A DNA stretch of 53,614 nucleotides, from contig JACQNJ010000031.1 in assembly GCA_016203115.1 (NCBI GenBank), forward strand, positions 1 to 53,614, written 5' to 3'. The notes under the pieces are model-generated. The model saw only the letters and a list, made by a program, of their open reading frames with translations. It was not told the DNA's origin and searched no databases. The DNA comes from Candidatus Woesearchaeota archaeon. GTDB lineage: Archaea; Nanobdellota; Nanobdellia; SCGC-AAA011-G17; GW2011-AR20. Positions within the stretch are counted from its first letter, which is position 1. Each line of letters opens with the position of its first letter. Shown here piece by piece: positions 22,790 to 31,522 of this stretch. Position numbers and translations under genes: made by a program.

Positions 22790-23401
22790 ATGTATAAAAT
22801 TATACATAAAATGTATAATTTATTAAACAAAGGAAAAGAGAAAATTTTGGAATGTTTCTATAGAAATAGAAAAGAATTGTATTTTAGCGAAATTTTAAGA
22901 GAGACAAAATTAACTCCTAATACAACATTAAAACATTTAAATAATTTAAAAGACTTGATAATCTCAACTAAAACTAAAGGAAATACTTTTTATAAAATAG
23001 ATAATAAAAATTTACAAGTATTTTCAGTATTCTCTTATTTTGACTATAAAAGGTTTAATGAATTAGATAATATAAGGAAAAGAGCAATTAGTGAGTTTAT
23101 AGAAAATTTAAACGTTAAACCATTAATAATCTTAATTTTTGGCTCAACAGCTAAGAAAACTTACACTAAAAAATCAGACATAGATATTTTATTAATTTAC
23201 AATAAGAAAGAAGAGGAAGATAAGAAATTAAAGAAGGATATTGAGGCAACTACTGGATTGAATATTCAGACATTTATTATAGATTATGATTATTTTAAAG
23301 AACAATTGCTTAAAAAGGAAGACAACTTAATAATTCATGCGATAAAAACAGGCTTTGTTATTACGGGAGGATATTATTTTTACAAGGAAATTTTAAGATG
23401 A
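22790..23401 (+). CDS. MNT-type nucleotidyltransferase antitoxin with N-terminal winged helix
   Basis: Residues about 8-75 form a winged helix-turn-helix (ILECFYRNRKELYFSEIL, then TPNTTLKHLNNLKD). Residues 108-170 form a minimal nucleotidyltransferase with GSTAKK (Gly118, Ser119), KSDIDILLIY (Asp130, Asp132) and a third acidic strand, QTFIIDYD. Proteins of this type act as antitoxins to HEPN ribonucleases by AMPylating them. The fused DNA-binding domain suggests it also represses its own operon. It overlaps the HEPN gene by four bases. The start could also be the Met at 22811. Confidence 0.88.
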   Translation: MYKIIHKMYNLLNKGKEKILECFYRNRKELYFSEILRETKLTPNTTLKHLNNLKDLIISTKTKGNTFYKIDNKNLQVFSVFSYFDYKRFNELDNIRKRAISEFIENLNVKPLIILIFGSTAKKTYTKKSDIDILLIYNKKEEEDKKLKKDIEATTGLNIQTFIIDYDYFKEQLLKKEDNLIIHAIKTGFVITGGYYFYKEILR

Positions 23402-23913
23402 AGGAATTCTGGAAAAGATGGATTGAGGATGATAAAAAGTTAAATAATGATTTTAAGAAATATTTAAAATCTAAGAAAATTAAAGTTGAAGGAGAGAAGG
23501 ATGAATTAGTAAAAGGTCACTTAGATAAAGCAGACCATAATTTAAAATTCGTAAAATCTACTTTAGAATTGGAAGAATTTAATGACTGGGCTATTGTTTC
23601 TGCTTATTATTCTATTTATCATGCTTCTTTAGCTTTATGTGTTTTAAGGGGGTTTTCTACTAAAGACCATAGCGCCACTTTGTTGATTTTAATTAAAGAG
23701 TTTTATAAGAAAGAATTAACAAAAGAAGAAATTGAATTGATTAAGGATTCTACTATTGAAAAAGAGCATGTGCTTTATTATGTTAAATTAAGAAAAGAAA
23801 GGTCTAAAGCAAGTTATTCAACTAAAATTAGTTTTACTAAACAAGAAGCTGAAAGTTTGAGATTAAAAGCAATAGAGTTTGTTAATAAAGTTAAAGAGAT
23901 TGTTGAAGGCTAA
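23398..23913 (+). CDS. HEPN-domain toxin partner (UPF0332-like)
   Basis: The four-helix HEPN fold is visible around residues 40-165, with the family hallmark AIVSAYYSIYHASLAL (65-80) and a late helix with LRKERSKASYSTK (131-143). In active HEPN ribonucleases an RxxxxxH motif is expected there; here the histidine position is Ser/Tyr, similar to UPF0332 proteins where an ADY-like motif stands. RNase activity is therefore uncertain. Together with the preceding MNT gene it forms a HEPN-MNT two-gene module. Confidence 0.82.
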   Translation: MKEFWKRWIEDDKKLNNDFKKYLKSKKIKVEGEKDELVKGHLDKADHNLKFVKSTLELEEFNDWAIVSAYYSIYHASLALCVLRGFSTKDHSATLLILIKEFYKKELTKEEIELIKDSTIEKEHVLYYVKLRKERSKASYSTKISFTKQEAESLRLKAIEFVNKVKEIVEG

Positions 23914-23918
23914 AATAA

Positions 23919-24725
23919 TTATATTACCATAGCTATAGACTCAAAGTGTTTTCTTCTTGCTGTTCTACATTTATAATTTTCAACTACCCCATCCAAAGAA
24001 GAAGAGTCTATAAATAAAGTAACACTACTATCCCCCACCAAGCTTCCAACTAAAGCTGCCCCCATTTCTGGCTGAATAATCCTGATCTCACATCTTCTTC
24101 CATTATATCCAGATACATTTCCACTATGTCCGTCAATCATCATAGTATTAAATGAATTGGATAGATTACGTGCAGAATAAAAAAAAGTATTCCAATCTCC
24201 TGTCCAAGAGGTTATTTGATCATGAATAAATTCTTCGCCAGGGCGTATTGTATTATAATTAGTCCTATTAGAAGAAAAACTAATTCCAGCTCTACCCCCA
24301 TTTACAAAACATGAAAAACCTTGAACAGCATTACCAAATAGTTTTACAAAGGCTTGATACGGATCTTTACTTTCTACAAATTCTGGAGAGGAATACTCTC
24401 CACCTTCGGGGCCATAAAAATATTCAACTTCACATCCAGCAGGAGATGCCCCTAACAAGGAACGGAACCTCTGGAAAGTTTCCCACCATTTTCTATTTCT
24501 ATCCTCCTCATTACAGGCGCTAATTCTCCCAGCAATGTTCCTAAAATAAACTAAAATTTCTCTTCCATCAAGAATACAAAGTTCAGTAAGAGCTCCCCTT
24601 AAAGCATTAGGGTTAAAAAAAGAAGAAGGATCTAAAATTCCAGGTTGATAAACTCTGGTTATAGGTGTAACCCTCTCAAACTCAACTTCTCTTCCAAATA
24701 TTTCATGTTTTGGCTCAACATCCAT
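23919..24725 (-). CDS. Hypothetical Arg-rich protein, divergent from MutS-like gene
   Basis: I do not recognise this 268-residue protein. It has no signal peptide or membrane helix, 21 arginines but only six lysines, and many Gly, Ser, Asn and aromatic residues, quite unlike its lysine-rich neighbours. Two cysteines flank the first glycine-rich stretch (GASPAGCEVEYFYGPEGGEY). The gene is transcribed away from the MutS-like ATPase across a 59-base gap, so they may share a promoter region. The HEPN gene ends six bases from its 3' end. Confidence 0.6.
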   Translation of the reverse strand: MDVEPKHEIFGREVEFERVTPITRVYQPGILDPSSFFNPNALRGALTELCILDGREILVYFRNIAGRISACNEEDRNRKWWETFQRFRSLLGASPAGCEVEYFYGPEGGEYSSPEFVESKDPYQAFVKLFGNAVQGFSCFVNGGRAGISFSSNRTNYNTIRPGEEFIHDQITSWTGDWNTFFYSARNLSNSFNTMMIDGHSGNVSGYNGRRCEIRIIQPEMGAALVGSLVGDSSVTLFIDSSSLDGVVENYKCRTARRKHFESIAMVI

Positions 24726-24784
24726 ACGATAGATGTAACCTATAGATTAATAAATCTTCCCCAATAAAATTCTATAAAAATAAA

Positions 24785-26332
24785 ATGGCAAAACCACCGA
24801 AGCTAGAAGAAATATTTTCTCCAGAACCAAATCGTGTAAACCTTACGGGTTTTTCTCATAAAGATGCTCCTGTTTTAAGAGAATTAGAGGAGACTCTCGG
24901 AAAAGAGCCGCTTCTAAGAGGTTCCAAAAGAATAAAAAGAGCTGCAGAACCAATAAGTTTAGGTTTTAATCCTGAATTCATAGAGCAAAGACAGGCATTT
25001 TTTAGAAAAGCATATGGAATAAGCCAACCAATCAGAAGTCATTTTCTAGAAAGAGGGCTAGAAGAGATAGATGAGAAGTATAAAAGAGGACAGACTAAAA
25101 GAGGGTTTCTAGAAATATGTAGGGTTGTTTCTGGGTTATTGGAATCTTCAAGAGAAGAGTTAAGACCTTTTACTTCTTTTGCAGAGACTAGAAGAGTTCT
25201 CGGAAGAATTAATGAATTTGATTCAAATTTGGAGGGAATGCTAAGAACATTAAGAGCAATTGGAGAAATTGACAAATTTGCAATTGATGTAAGCACAGGT
25301 ATATTTGCTCCAATAGAAGAAATTCCTCCTAAGACTACTGAATATCTTCCATCAGAGAAGGAGATGCAGATAGACATGAGACAGTTATTGAGAGATATCA
25401 GATTCGGCTTAAAGAAAAATGCAATATCCCTTGTGGAGGGAATGGGAGTAAATTTTGAAAGAAGAATAAGAGAGTTTGTAAGAGATGAGTTAAGAGTTAG
25501 ACCTGGTGAAGATAACCTCAGAAGAGCGTACGAAATTCTTGCACTTCCAATTCGATTAGGGATTCGCTATCAAAGGTTTCTAGATTCATGTGAAAGCTAT
25601 AATTTTCATGACTCTGAAGATGAAGAGTTGTTGGAAGATGAAGAATATTTAGACCTCCTACCAAAACTTCCATCCATCCCTGATTCAACCTATCCAGAAT
25701 TCAGAAGTCATTATGACATAAGAAACTTATTCCCTCCAAAACTCATGACTCGATGGGAGTTAGATGGAAGGGCAGTCCCAATGAACTTTAGATCAGGGAG
25801 AAGTGAAAGAAAATTTTTGCTTGCGGGGCTACATAGTGGAGGAAAAAGTTTCTTTTTGGACAACATAATATTAATTTCAGTTCTTGGACAAGCAGGTTTC
25901 TGTCTTCCAGGCGAAAAAATAGTCTTGCCAACCTACGAAAGGATATCCTACTACAGAAATCCAGATAATTCATCAAAAGGACTAGGAAAACTTGAAACAG
26001 AAGTAAAAAAAATAGGGGAAATAGCACGCACAGCTAGAACAGGAGACCTTATAGTTGTAGATGAATTCTTAGATTCAACAACTACTGAGATAGCAGGAAG
26101 CTTGGGAGAATTGATGATTGATAGGTTAGGAGAGTCTAAAGCTACAGTTATGATTACAACCCACAAAGACACAGACTATAGAAGACATGAAATAAGAGGC
26201 TGGACAATAATGTCACCAACATACTCTATATCAGGAGGGAAAGTTAAATTAGGAAGGTCTCTAAAAAGAGGACCACCAGAGGAAGGTGTCAATAAAAGAT
26301 ATGTTCTGGAAAGGTACAGAGGTCTGTTTTAA
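24785..26332 (+). CDS. Divergent MutS-like ATPase without mismatch-recognition domain
   Basis: The C-terminal third (about 335-500) is a MutS domain-V ATPase: Walker A LLAGLHSGGKSFFL (Lys354, Ser355) in place of GPNMGGKST, the QAGFCLPGE step after it, Walker B GDLIVVDEF (Asp426, Glu427) followed by STTTEIA, and TTH460. Residues 60-330 are helical and look like the core/lever of MutS. The N-terminal mismatch-binding domain and the Smr nuclease of MutS2 are absent. It is arginine-rich. Relatives could act in recombination or ribosome rescue, as MutS2-type proteins do; the true role is unknown. Confidence 0.8.
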   Translation: MAKPPKLEEIFSPEPNRVNLTGFSHKDAPVLRELEETLGKEPLLRGSKRIKRAAEPISLGFNPEFIEQRQAFFRKAYGISQPIRSHFLERGLEEIDEKYKRGQTKRGFLEICRVVSGLLESSREELRPFTSFAETRRVLGRINEFDSNLEGMLRTLRAIGEIDKFAIDVSTGIFAPIEEIPPKTTEYLPSEKEMQIDMRQLLRDIRFGLKKNAISLVEGMGVNFERRIREFVRDELRVRPGEDNLRRAYEILALPIRLGIRYQRFLDSCESYNFHDSEDEELLEDEEYLDLLPKLPSIPDSTYPEFRSHYDIRNLFPPKLMTRWELDGRAVPMNFRSGRSERKFLLAGLHSGGKSFFLDNIILISVLGQAGFCLPGEKIVLPTYERISYYRNPDNSSKGLGKLETEVKKIGEIARTARTGDLIVVDEFLDSTTTEIAGSLGELMIDRLGESKATVMITTHKDTDYRRHEIRGWTIMSPTYSISGGKVKLGRSLKRGPPEEGVNKRYVLERYRGLF

Positions 26333-26357
26333 AAACTTAGAGTAACTCTCCAGCAAT

Positions 26358-27494
26358 TTATTTCTTAAAATACTTCTTTATTTTCTCTAGTCTATCCCCA
26401 ATAACATTATCAATTAAACTATAAGAACTGTCGAATATTGCTAAAAAAGTATCCAAAACTTTTGTAGGTCTTACAATAATTGACTGTAAAACTTCTTTAT
26501 TCAAGATCATCTCAGCATTTAATGCATGCATTTCATTTTTATCTTGCTTGAAGTGCAAAACAGAAAACATGACCTCATCAGCGTCAATTTTTGATTTCAA
26601 CCTAACAGAAAATACAACTCCGGGATGCTCAGCTTTAATTTCCTTTTCTCTGTCATTCTCAGGGTCATAAAGAGTGGCAATAATTTCTCCTTCATTAACA
26701 GCATCACCAAGCTCAATTTTTACGTCTAATATTCCGGAAAAAGGCGCCTTATACCCATATCTGTAATCCAAAACGAACTGTCTTATAGGAACATCAATTA
26801 AGCCATTAAGCATTTTTTTGTAAATAAGAACATTTTTTATCCCTCTAATTCCCTCTAAAACATATTTATCCCAAACCTTAACTCCTCCCCCGATTTCAAC
26901 AGTTAGAACTGGAATCTTATACTCCCTGTAAGCTTCAATAGCTAACATTCCTTCTTTGCCTTCTCTTTCCAATATCAAGTCAGTCCCGAAAATTCTGCTA
27001 AGTTCAGCAATTTCAGGAGCTTCCTTCCTGCTCAGGACTCTAGAATGAGGTAATAGTATATTTTCAGCATTGGAGTCATGGCAGTCAATTCCAAAATCAC
27101 ATTTCCTTACAACTTCCTCAAAAAAAGCATGAGCAATTAATTCAGAGGCAGTTTTAGGATTATTTTTGTTAAACTGTCTGTTAAGATCTTGATCATCTAA
27201 AGGAACAGTTCTTTTGCTCTCTTTAAACCCTAAAGTGTTAACAACTGGAACAATAACCAATCTTCCGCTAAGAGACTCAGGAGTTATAGATTCTTTAATT
27301 TTCTTAACTATATGTATGCCATTAACTTCATCTCCATGCATACCTGCAGAAATAAATGCAGTAGGTCCATCTTTAACTCCAGATATAATAAAAACGGGAA
27401 TTTTGATTTTCAGGCTGTCTAAATTAATCTCTAAATGCCCCTTAGTTTTCTCCCCCTTTACTCCTTTACAGCTTCCTACTTGCAGATTCTCCAT
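26358..27494 (-). CDS. Succinylglutamate desuccinylase/aspartoacylase-family zinc hydrolase
   Basis: The N-terminal 230 residues are an M14-type zinc fold. SAGMHGDEVNGIH gives the His and Glu ligands, DLNRQF the substrate Arg/Asn region, FGIDCHDSN the third ligand His, and VEIGGG the catalytic Glu. A C-terminal domain (about 245-320), YKAPFSGILDVKIELGDAVNEGEIIA, is biotinyl-lipoyl-like, as in many AstE/AspA relatives. Substrates in this superfamily are N-acyl amino acids; the one here cannot be told. It converges on the MutS-like gene. Confidence 0.85.
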   Translation of the reverse strand: MENLQVGSCKGVKGEKTKGHLEINLDSLKIKIPVFIISGVKDGPTAFISAGMHGDEVNGIHIVKKIKESITPESLSGRLVIVPVVNTLGFKESKRTVPLDDQDLNRQFNKNNPKTASELIAHAFFEEVVRKCDFGIDCHDSNAENILLPHSRVLSRKEAPEIAELSRIFGTDLILEREGKEGMLAIEAYREYKIPVLTVEIGGGVKVWDKYVLEGIRGIKNVLIYKKMLNGLIDVPIRQFVLDYRYGYKAPFSGILDVKIELGDAVNEGEIIATLYDPENDREKEIKAEHPGVVFSVRLKSKIDADEVMFSVLHFKQDKNEMHALNAEMILNKEVLQSIIVRPTKVLDTFLAIFDSSYSLIDNVIGDRLEKIKKYFKK

Positions 27495-27573
27495 AAAGTA
27501 CAGCTTTTTAAATTAATATAATAATGTTTTGTTTAACCATAATAATTAAATATGGCCGAATATTAAAAGATAT

Positions 27574-27969
27574 GTGAAAAAAGAGACATTCTACAAGATA
27601 TGCATCACTGTAGGCGTATTCTGGATTCTAGACTTTGTCATACATTTTACAGGTGTCGGAGAAACAACCTATTATTACTTGTCAAAGTTTGCAAATGCAG
27701 CATTATTTTCTTTTATATGGTTCTCATTATATAATAAAAAAGAGCATGTTAAAAAATTATTATTCTCAATATTTTTTGGGGCATGGATATCTTTCTATTA
27801 TCTAGTTTTTTCTTATTCAGGTTTAGTTCAAATACTCGGAGTTTATGCTAGAAATGCTCCTCCTGCATTTGTAATATTTGGTTTGGTCTTATCTCCTTTC
27901 TTTTGGTGGATATTCCATGTACTTGCATTTTATCTAGGATTAGAAATCTCAAGTAAATTAAAAACATAA
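27574..27969 (+). CDS. Hypothetical four-helix membrane protein
   Basis: The 131-residue product begins with GTG, since the overlapping ATG frame stops at once. It has about four transmembrane helices (8-27, 36-52, 60-86, 97-125) with conserved-looking aromatic residues and short Lys loops. No family is recognised. The stop codon abuts the end of the convergent cupredoxin lipoprotein gene. Confidence 0.6.
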   Translation: MKKETFYKICITVGVFWILDFVIHFTGVGETTYYYLSKFANAALFSFIWFSLYNKKEHVKKLLFSIFFGAWISFYYLVFSYSGLVQILGVYARNAPPAFVIFGLVLSPFFWWIFHVLAFYLGLEISSKLKT

Positions 27970-28338
27970 TTATTCAACAATAATTCTTGCTTTCATAGAA
28001 GGATGAGCATTACAATGGTATTCAAATGTTCCAAAATTAGCAAAAGTATGTGAATATGACTCTGATTTTGAAAGGAAATTTGAATTTAGTTCATTACCTT
28101 TATCAGACGTTACAGTGTGTTTTACACTGTCTTGATTTATCCATGTAACAGTATCTTCTTTCTTTATCCTTAACTCTGGCTGCGAAAACCCGAGATCTTT
28201 TATTTCAATAATTTTTGCTCCAACTGGTTCAGGATTAATTACATTAGTGTTACCTTGACTTTCAATTTTATTATTAGAATTACATCCAAATAAAAGTAAT
28301 AAAGTAAAAATACCAAAAACAAAAAAGAGTTTTTTCAT
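27970..28338 (-). CDS. Cupredoxin (plastocyanin-like) lipoprotein
   Basis: A lipoprotein signal ends in LLFGC (Cys19 as lipid site). Residues 42-122 form a blue-copper fold: DTVTWINQDSVKHTV gives copper ligand His74, and FEYHCNAHPSMKARI supplies Cys109, His112 and Met115, the complete type-1 site. Such proteins carry electrons outside the cell membrane. No terminal oxidase is in this window, so its partner is unknown; the host or symbiont surface is possible. Confidence 0.9.
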   Translation of the reverse strand: MKKLFFVFGIFTLLLLFGCNSNNKIESQGNTNVINPEPVGAKIIEIKDLGFSQPELRIKKEDTVTWINQDSVKHTVTSDKGNELNSNFLSKSESYSHTFANFGTFEYHCNAHPSMKARIIVE

Positions 28339-28426
28339 ACGTCTGGTAGTAATTCCGTATATTTAAAATTTCTTATTATGTCAGAATAAAGGAACGCTTT
28401 TAAACTAAAATAATTCAATTTTATTT

Positions 28427-29140
28427 ATGAAACTAGAACAGCATTTTATGATTAATGAAGAATTATGTAAGAGAATAGTTTCATATCTGGAAATCCAGCT
28501 CAATGAGGTAGTCTTGGAAATAGGTCCGGGAAGAGGAGCTTTAACAAAATATTTAATAAAAGAGACTAAAAAAGTTGTTGTCATAGAAATAAGCTTTGAC
28601 TTGACAAGTGAATTAATAACTAATTTTAAAGGGATAAAAGTAATAAATGATTCTATAACCAGTTTTAAGGAATTAAATTTTGACAGAATAATTGGGAATA
28701 TCCCTTATTCAGTATGTGAGCCTTTAATGAGTATCTTAGTCTCAAGTAAATTCAAAACAGCAGTATTTACAGTTCCAGCTAATTTCATGAAAAAGGGGCT
28801 GTTAAACTTGATAATGCAAAAGTTCTTTACAATAGAAATTTTAGAAGAAATAAATAAAAATGCATTTGATCCAAAGCCAAAAGTAAAATCTAAAGTTATA
28901 AGAATAAGGCATAAAGAAATGAGTGAAAAAGAGAAAATAATAAAAGAAATTTACTTGCAATCAGACAAAAAATTTGATAATGCATTTAGGGAAGCTTACT
29001 GCAAAGTTTTAAAATTAACAAAAAAAGAAGCTAAATCTAAACTTCCTGAATTAAGTTTTTTAAATAAAAAAGTCTATACTCTAAGTTTAGAAGAATGGAA
29101 AGAAGTAATTGAAGAAATTGAAAAAGAATTTAAGAATTAG
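28427..29140 (+). CDS. ksgA: 16S rRNA dimethyladenosine transferase KsgA/Dim1
   Basis: Starting MKLEQHFMIN, it has the SAM-binding motif LEIGPGRGALT (residues 30-40), the acidic strand VVVIEIS, and catalytic motif IV GNIPYS (90-95). The C-terminal helical domain binds RNA. KsgA dimethylates two adenosines near the 3' end of 16S rRNA as a late 30S check. At 237 residues it is somewhat short (usual 250-280). Confidence 0.94.
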   Translation: MKLEQHFMINEELCKRIVSYLEIQLNEVVLEIGPGRGALTKYLIKETKKVVVIEISFDLTSELITNFKGIKVINDSITSFKELNFDRIIGNIPYSVCEPLMSILVSSKFKTAVFTVPANFMKKGLLNLIMQKFFTIEILEEINKNAFDPKPKVKSKVIRIRHKEMSEKEKIIKEIYLQSDKKFDNAFREAYCKVLKLTKKEAKSKLPELSFLNKKVYTLSLEEWKEVIEEIEKEFKN

Positions 29141-29158
29141 TGTCCTAACAGGTAATAA

Positions 29159-29250
29159 GCGCCAATAGTCTAGTGGTTAAGATTGGGGCTTCCCAAGAAA
29201 CTTGGTTTCGGATTTAGCCTCCGACCGGGGTTCAAATCCCCGTTGGCGCA
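29159..29250 (+). tRNA. tRNA-Gly (CCC) with a 20-base 37/38 intron
   Basis: Acceptor GCGCCAA/TTGGCGC, discriminator A, anticodon stem GGGGC/GCCTC and T-arm CGGGG/CCCCG give a complete tRNA once 29196-29215 is removed. The loop is TTCCCA-A, so the anticodon is CCC. The intron core is a GAAAC/GTTTC hairpin with a three-base loop, and TCC of the loop pairs with GGA of the intron, the same cut pattern (CA/A and TT/A) as in tRNA-Glu. It lies between KsgA and MetRS. Confidence 0.92.
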
Positions 29251-29290
29251 TTCAAAAGTTTTAAATAAGTAAAATAAGACTCCTATTAAA

Positions 29291-31135
29291 ATGAAAACGT
29301 TCTACATAACAACTGCAATAGATTATGTAAATGCTAAGCCTCATATTGGTCATGCATACGAAAAAGTTACTGCAGATATCATAGCAAGATGGCATCGCTT
29401 AAAAGGGGAAGATGTTTTTTTTTTAACTGGAACAGATGACAATGCACAAAAAAATGCGCAAGCTGCAAAAGAAGCAAATCTTCCTACAATGGAATTTGTA
29501 GACAAAAATGCAAAAAACTTCAAAGAAATGTGTGATATATTTAACATATCTTATAACTGTTTTATAAGAACAACTGAAAAGAGGCATATAAAAGTAGCTC
29601 AGGATTTATTTTCAAAAGCCTTCAAGTCTAAAAATATTTACAAGGGATTTTATGAAGGTTATTACTGTTTGGGTTGTGAATCTTTTAAAACAGAAAAAGA
29701 GTTAGTAGAGGGAAAATGCCCCGAGCATAATAAAGAACCAGAACTAAGAAAAGAAGAAACTTATTTTTTTAAGTTAGGAAAATACAAAAATAAAATAATA
29801 ACCCTTGTATCATCTAAAGACTTCATAATTCCTAAAGAAAGGAAAAATGAGATCTTATCAAGACTAAAATCTGAAGATTTAAACGACTTATCAGTTAGCA
29901 GGCAAAAATCAGAGTGGGGGATCACAACACCAATAGACAAGAATCATACAATTTATGTTTGGTACGATGCATTAATAAACTATATTTCTGCTTTAGACCC
30001 CCCTAAAGGAAAAAATTTCAAAAAATATTGGCCAGCAGATATTCATTTAATTGGAAAAGGAATAAATTGGTTCCACTCCGTTATATGGCCGGCTATATTA
30101 TTCTCAGCAAGTATTAAGCAGCCCAAGCAGGTAGTCGTCCACGGTTATCTCACAATGAATGGACAAAAGATATCCAAATCTTTAGGAAATGTAATAGACC
30201 CGGTAGAATTAGCTAAAAAATACTCTGTCGATTCTATAAGATACGTTTTCATAAAAGACATTCCATTTGGCCAAGATGGAGACTTCTCAGAAGAATCATT
30301 AAAAGCCCGCCATAATAATGAACTGGCAAATGACTTGGGAAATTTAGTTTCAAGAGTTTTAACTTTAACAGAAAAGAATTTTCCAAAAGGGTTAAAAAAA
30401 TCCCCATTAGATAAAAAATTAACTTCTAAATTAAATATTAAGAAAATAGATTTCCACATGCAAAAATTGGAATTGCAGCAGGCATTAAATGAAATCTGGA
30501 AGTTCATTAATGAATGCAATAAGCATATCAATGATGAAAAGCCTTGGGAATTAAAAGGTAAAGAACTAGAAAAACATCTTTACACTCTAACAGAATCGGT
30601 AAGAATAATTGCCATATTAATTTCACCATTTATCCCAGAAACATCAGAAAAAATATTTAATCAATTAGAACAGAAAAAAGGAACATTAAAAGATGCAGTT
30701 TTCGGTAAAGTAAAAATATATAAAGTTAAAAAAGGTGAGATTCTTTTTAAAAAGATTGAAATGAAGGAAAAAACAATACAACCGGAAAAAATAGAACAAA
30801 ACTTAGATAAGGTAGATATTGAATACTTTAAAAAAATAGATTTAAGAGTTGCAAAAATAAAGGCAGTTAGCGATCATCCTAATGCTGAGAAGTTATACTT
30901 ATTAGTTCTAAACTTGGGAAAAGGAGAGCACGAACTTCAAGTTCTTTCAGGATTAAAAGGAGATTATACAAAAGAAGACTTACTAGGAAAAAAAGTTGTG
31001 GTTATTAGAAATCTTAAACATGTAGTTATTCGTGGTGTTGAAAGCCAAGGAATGTTATTAGCAGCTGTTTTCAAAAATAAAGTAAGTTTAATCGAACCTG
31101 ATTCTGATATTGAGGTTGGTGCTAAAGTTATGTGA
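29291..31135 (+). CDS. metG: Methionyl-tRNA synthetase with C-terminal tRNA-binding domain
   Basis: Class I signatures are HIGH (18-21 in KPHIGHAYE) and KISKS (293-297). A zinc knuckle uses Cys126, Cys129, Cys143 and His146 (CLGC and CPEH). The anticodon-binding helical domain lies at 340-470, with a linker to about 505. Residues 510-614 are the OB-fold EMAP/Trbp111-like domain (IDLRVAKIKAVSDHPNAEKLYLL) that helps bind tRNA. Domain order matches the bacterial-style long MetRS. Confidence 0.96.
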   Translation: MKTFYITTAIDYVNAKPHIGHAYEKVTADIIARWHRLKGEDVFFLTGTDDNAQKNAQAAKEANLPTMEFVDKNAKNFKEMCDIFNISYNCFIRTTEKRHIKVAQDLFSKAFKSKNIYKGFYEGYYCLGCESFKTEKELVEGKCPEHNKEPELRKEETYFFKLGKYKNKIITLVSSKDFIIPKERKNEILSRLKSEDLNDLSVSRQKSEWGITTPIDKNHTIYVWYDALINYISALDPPKGKNFKKYWPADIHLIGKGINWFHSVIWPAILFSASIKQPKQVVVHGYLTMNGQKISKSLGNVIDPVELAKKYSVDSIRYVFIKDIPFGQDGDFSEESLKARHNNELANDLGNLVSRVLTLTEKNFPKGLKKSPLDKKLTSKLNIKKIDFHMQKLELQQALNEIWKFINECNKHINDEKPWELKGKELEKHLYTLTESVRIIAILISPFIPETSEKIFNQLEQKKGTLKDAVFGKVKIYKVKKGEILFKKIEMKEKTIQPEKIEQNLDKVDIEYFKKIDLRVAKIKAVSDHPNAEKLYLLVLNLGKGEHELQVLSGLKGDYTKEDLLGKKVVVIRNLKHVVIRGVESQGMLLAAVFKNKVSLIEPDSDIEVGAKVM

Positions 31136-31148
31136 AATTCTAAAGGGT

Positions 31149-31252
31149 TGGGCCCGCTGTGATTTGAACACAGGACCCCTGCCTTATCAGACTCACTTTC
31201 TCCCACAAATATGGAAAAATGCAGTGCTCTAGCCAGGCTGAGCCACGGGCCC
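31149..31252 (-). tRNA. tRNA-Ile (GAU) with a 29-base intron at 30/31
   Basis: Acceptor GGGCCCG/CGGGCCC, D-stem GCTC/GAGC, T-arm CTGTG/CACAG and discriminator A are clear. The anticodon loop CTGATAA (GAU) is intact, but the 5' half of the anticodon stem is split. Removing 31192-31220 joins CTGC to T and restores pairing with GGCAG. CACT pairs with AGTG of the intron, with GCA and AGT bulges, so this is a non-canonical bulge-helix-bulge site; a long T-rich/A-rich hairpin fills the intron. Confidence 0.9.
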
Positions 31253-31340
31253 CTAAGAATAGGATTCTTTAACCAACTTTTTAAAGGTTTTGAACGTTAC
31301 TTTTAACAAATTTCCACTCTAATTTTTCCTGCACAAAAGC

Positions 31341-31350
31341 TTTTTATAGG
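31341..31350 (+). promoter_or_regulatory. TATA box before the broken membrane/winged-helix gene
   Basis: TTTTTATAGG is centred about 25 bases before the ATG at 31370, not before the intact frame starting at 31523. This supports 31370 as the original start of the regulator gene. Confidence 0.5.
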
Positions 31351-31369
31351 TAGTATTTTTATCAAAATT

Positions 31370-31522
31370 ATGCAAAATAAAAACCAACTACCCAAGATGA
31401 ACTTATTTCTATTTAGTTGGGGCTATCTTTATCATCATAGGTTTGCTTAAGGAAATTATTTTGCTTTAAGCCTTTTATTTTTAATCTTTATCTTCAGCAC
31501 TATAATCTCTTTTTTCACTAAA
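31370..31522 (+). pseudogene. Frameshifted N-terminal two-helix membrane segment of the winged-helix gene
   Basis: The ATG at 31370 is in frame with the winged-helix gene at 31523, but a TAA interrupts after 26 codons. Moving one frame over, a membrane helix appears (LVGAIFIIIGLLKEI). Back in the original frame a second helix follows (FALSLLFLIFIFSTIISFF) and runs directly into MTQKIRLSNG. The ancestral product was therefore probably a two-helix membrane protein with a cytosolic winged helix, now interrupted by two compensating shifts, or by assembly errors. Confidence 0.45.
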
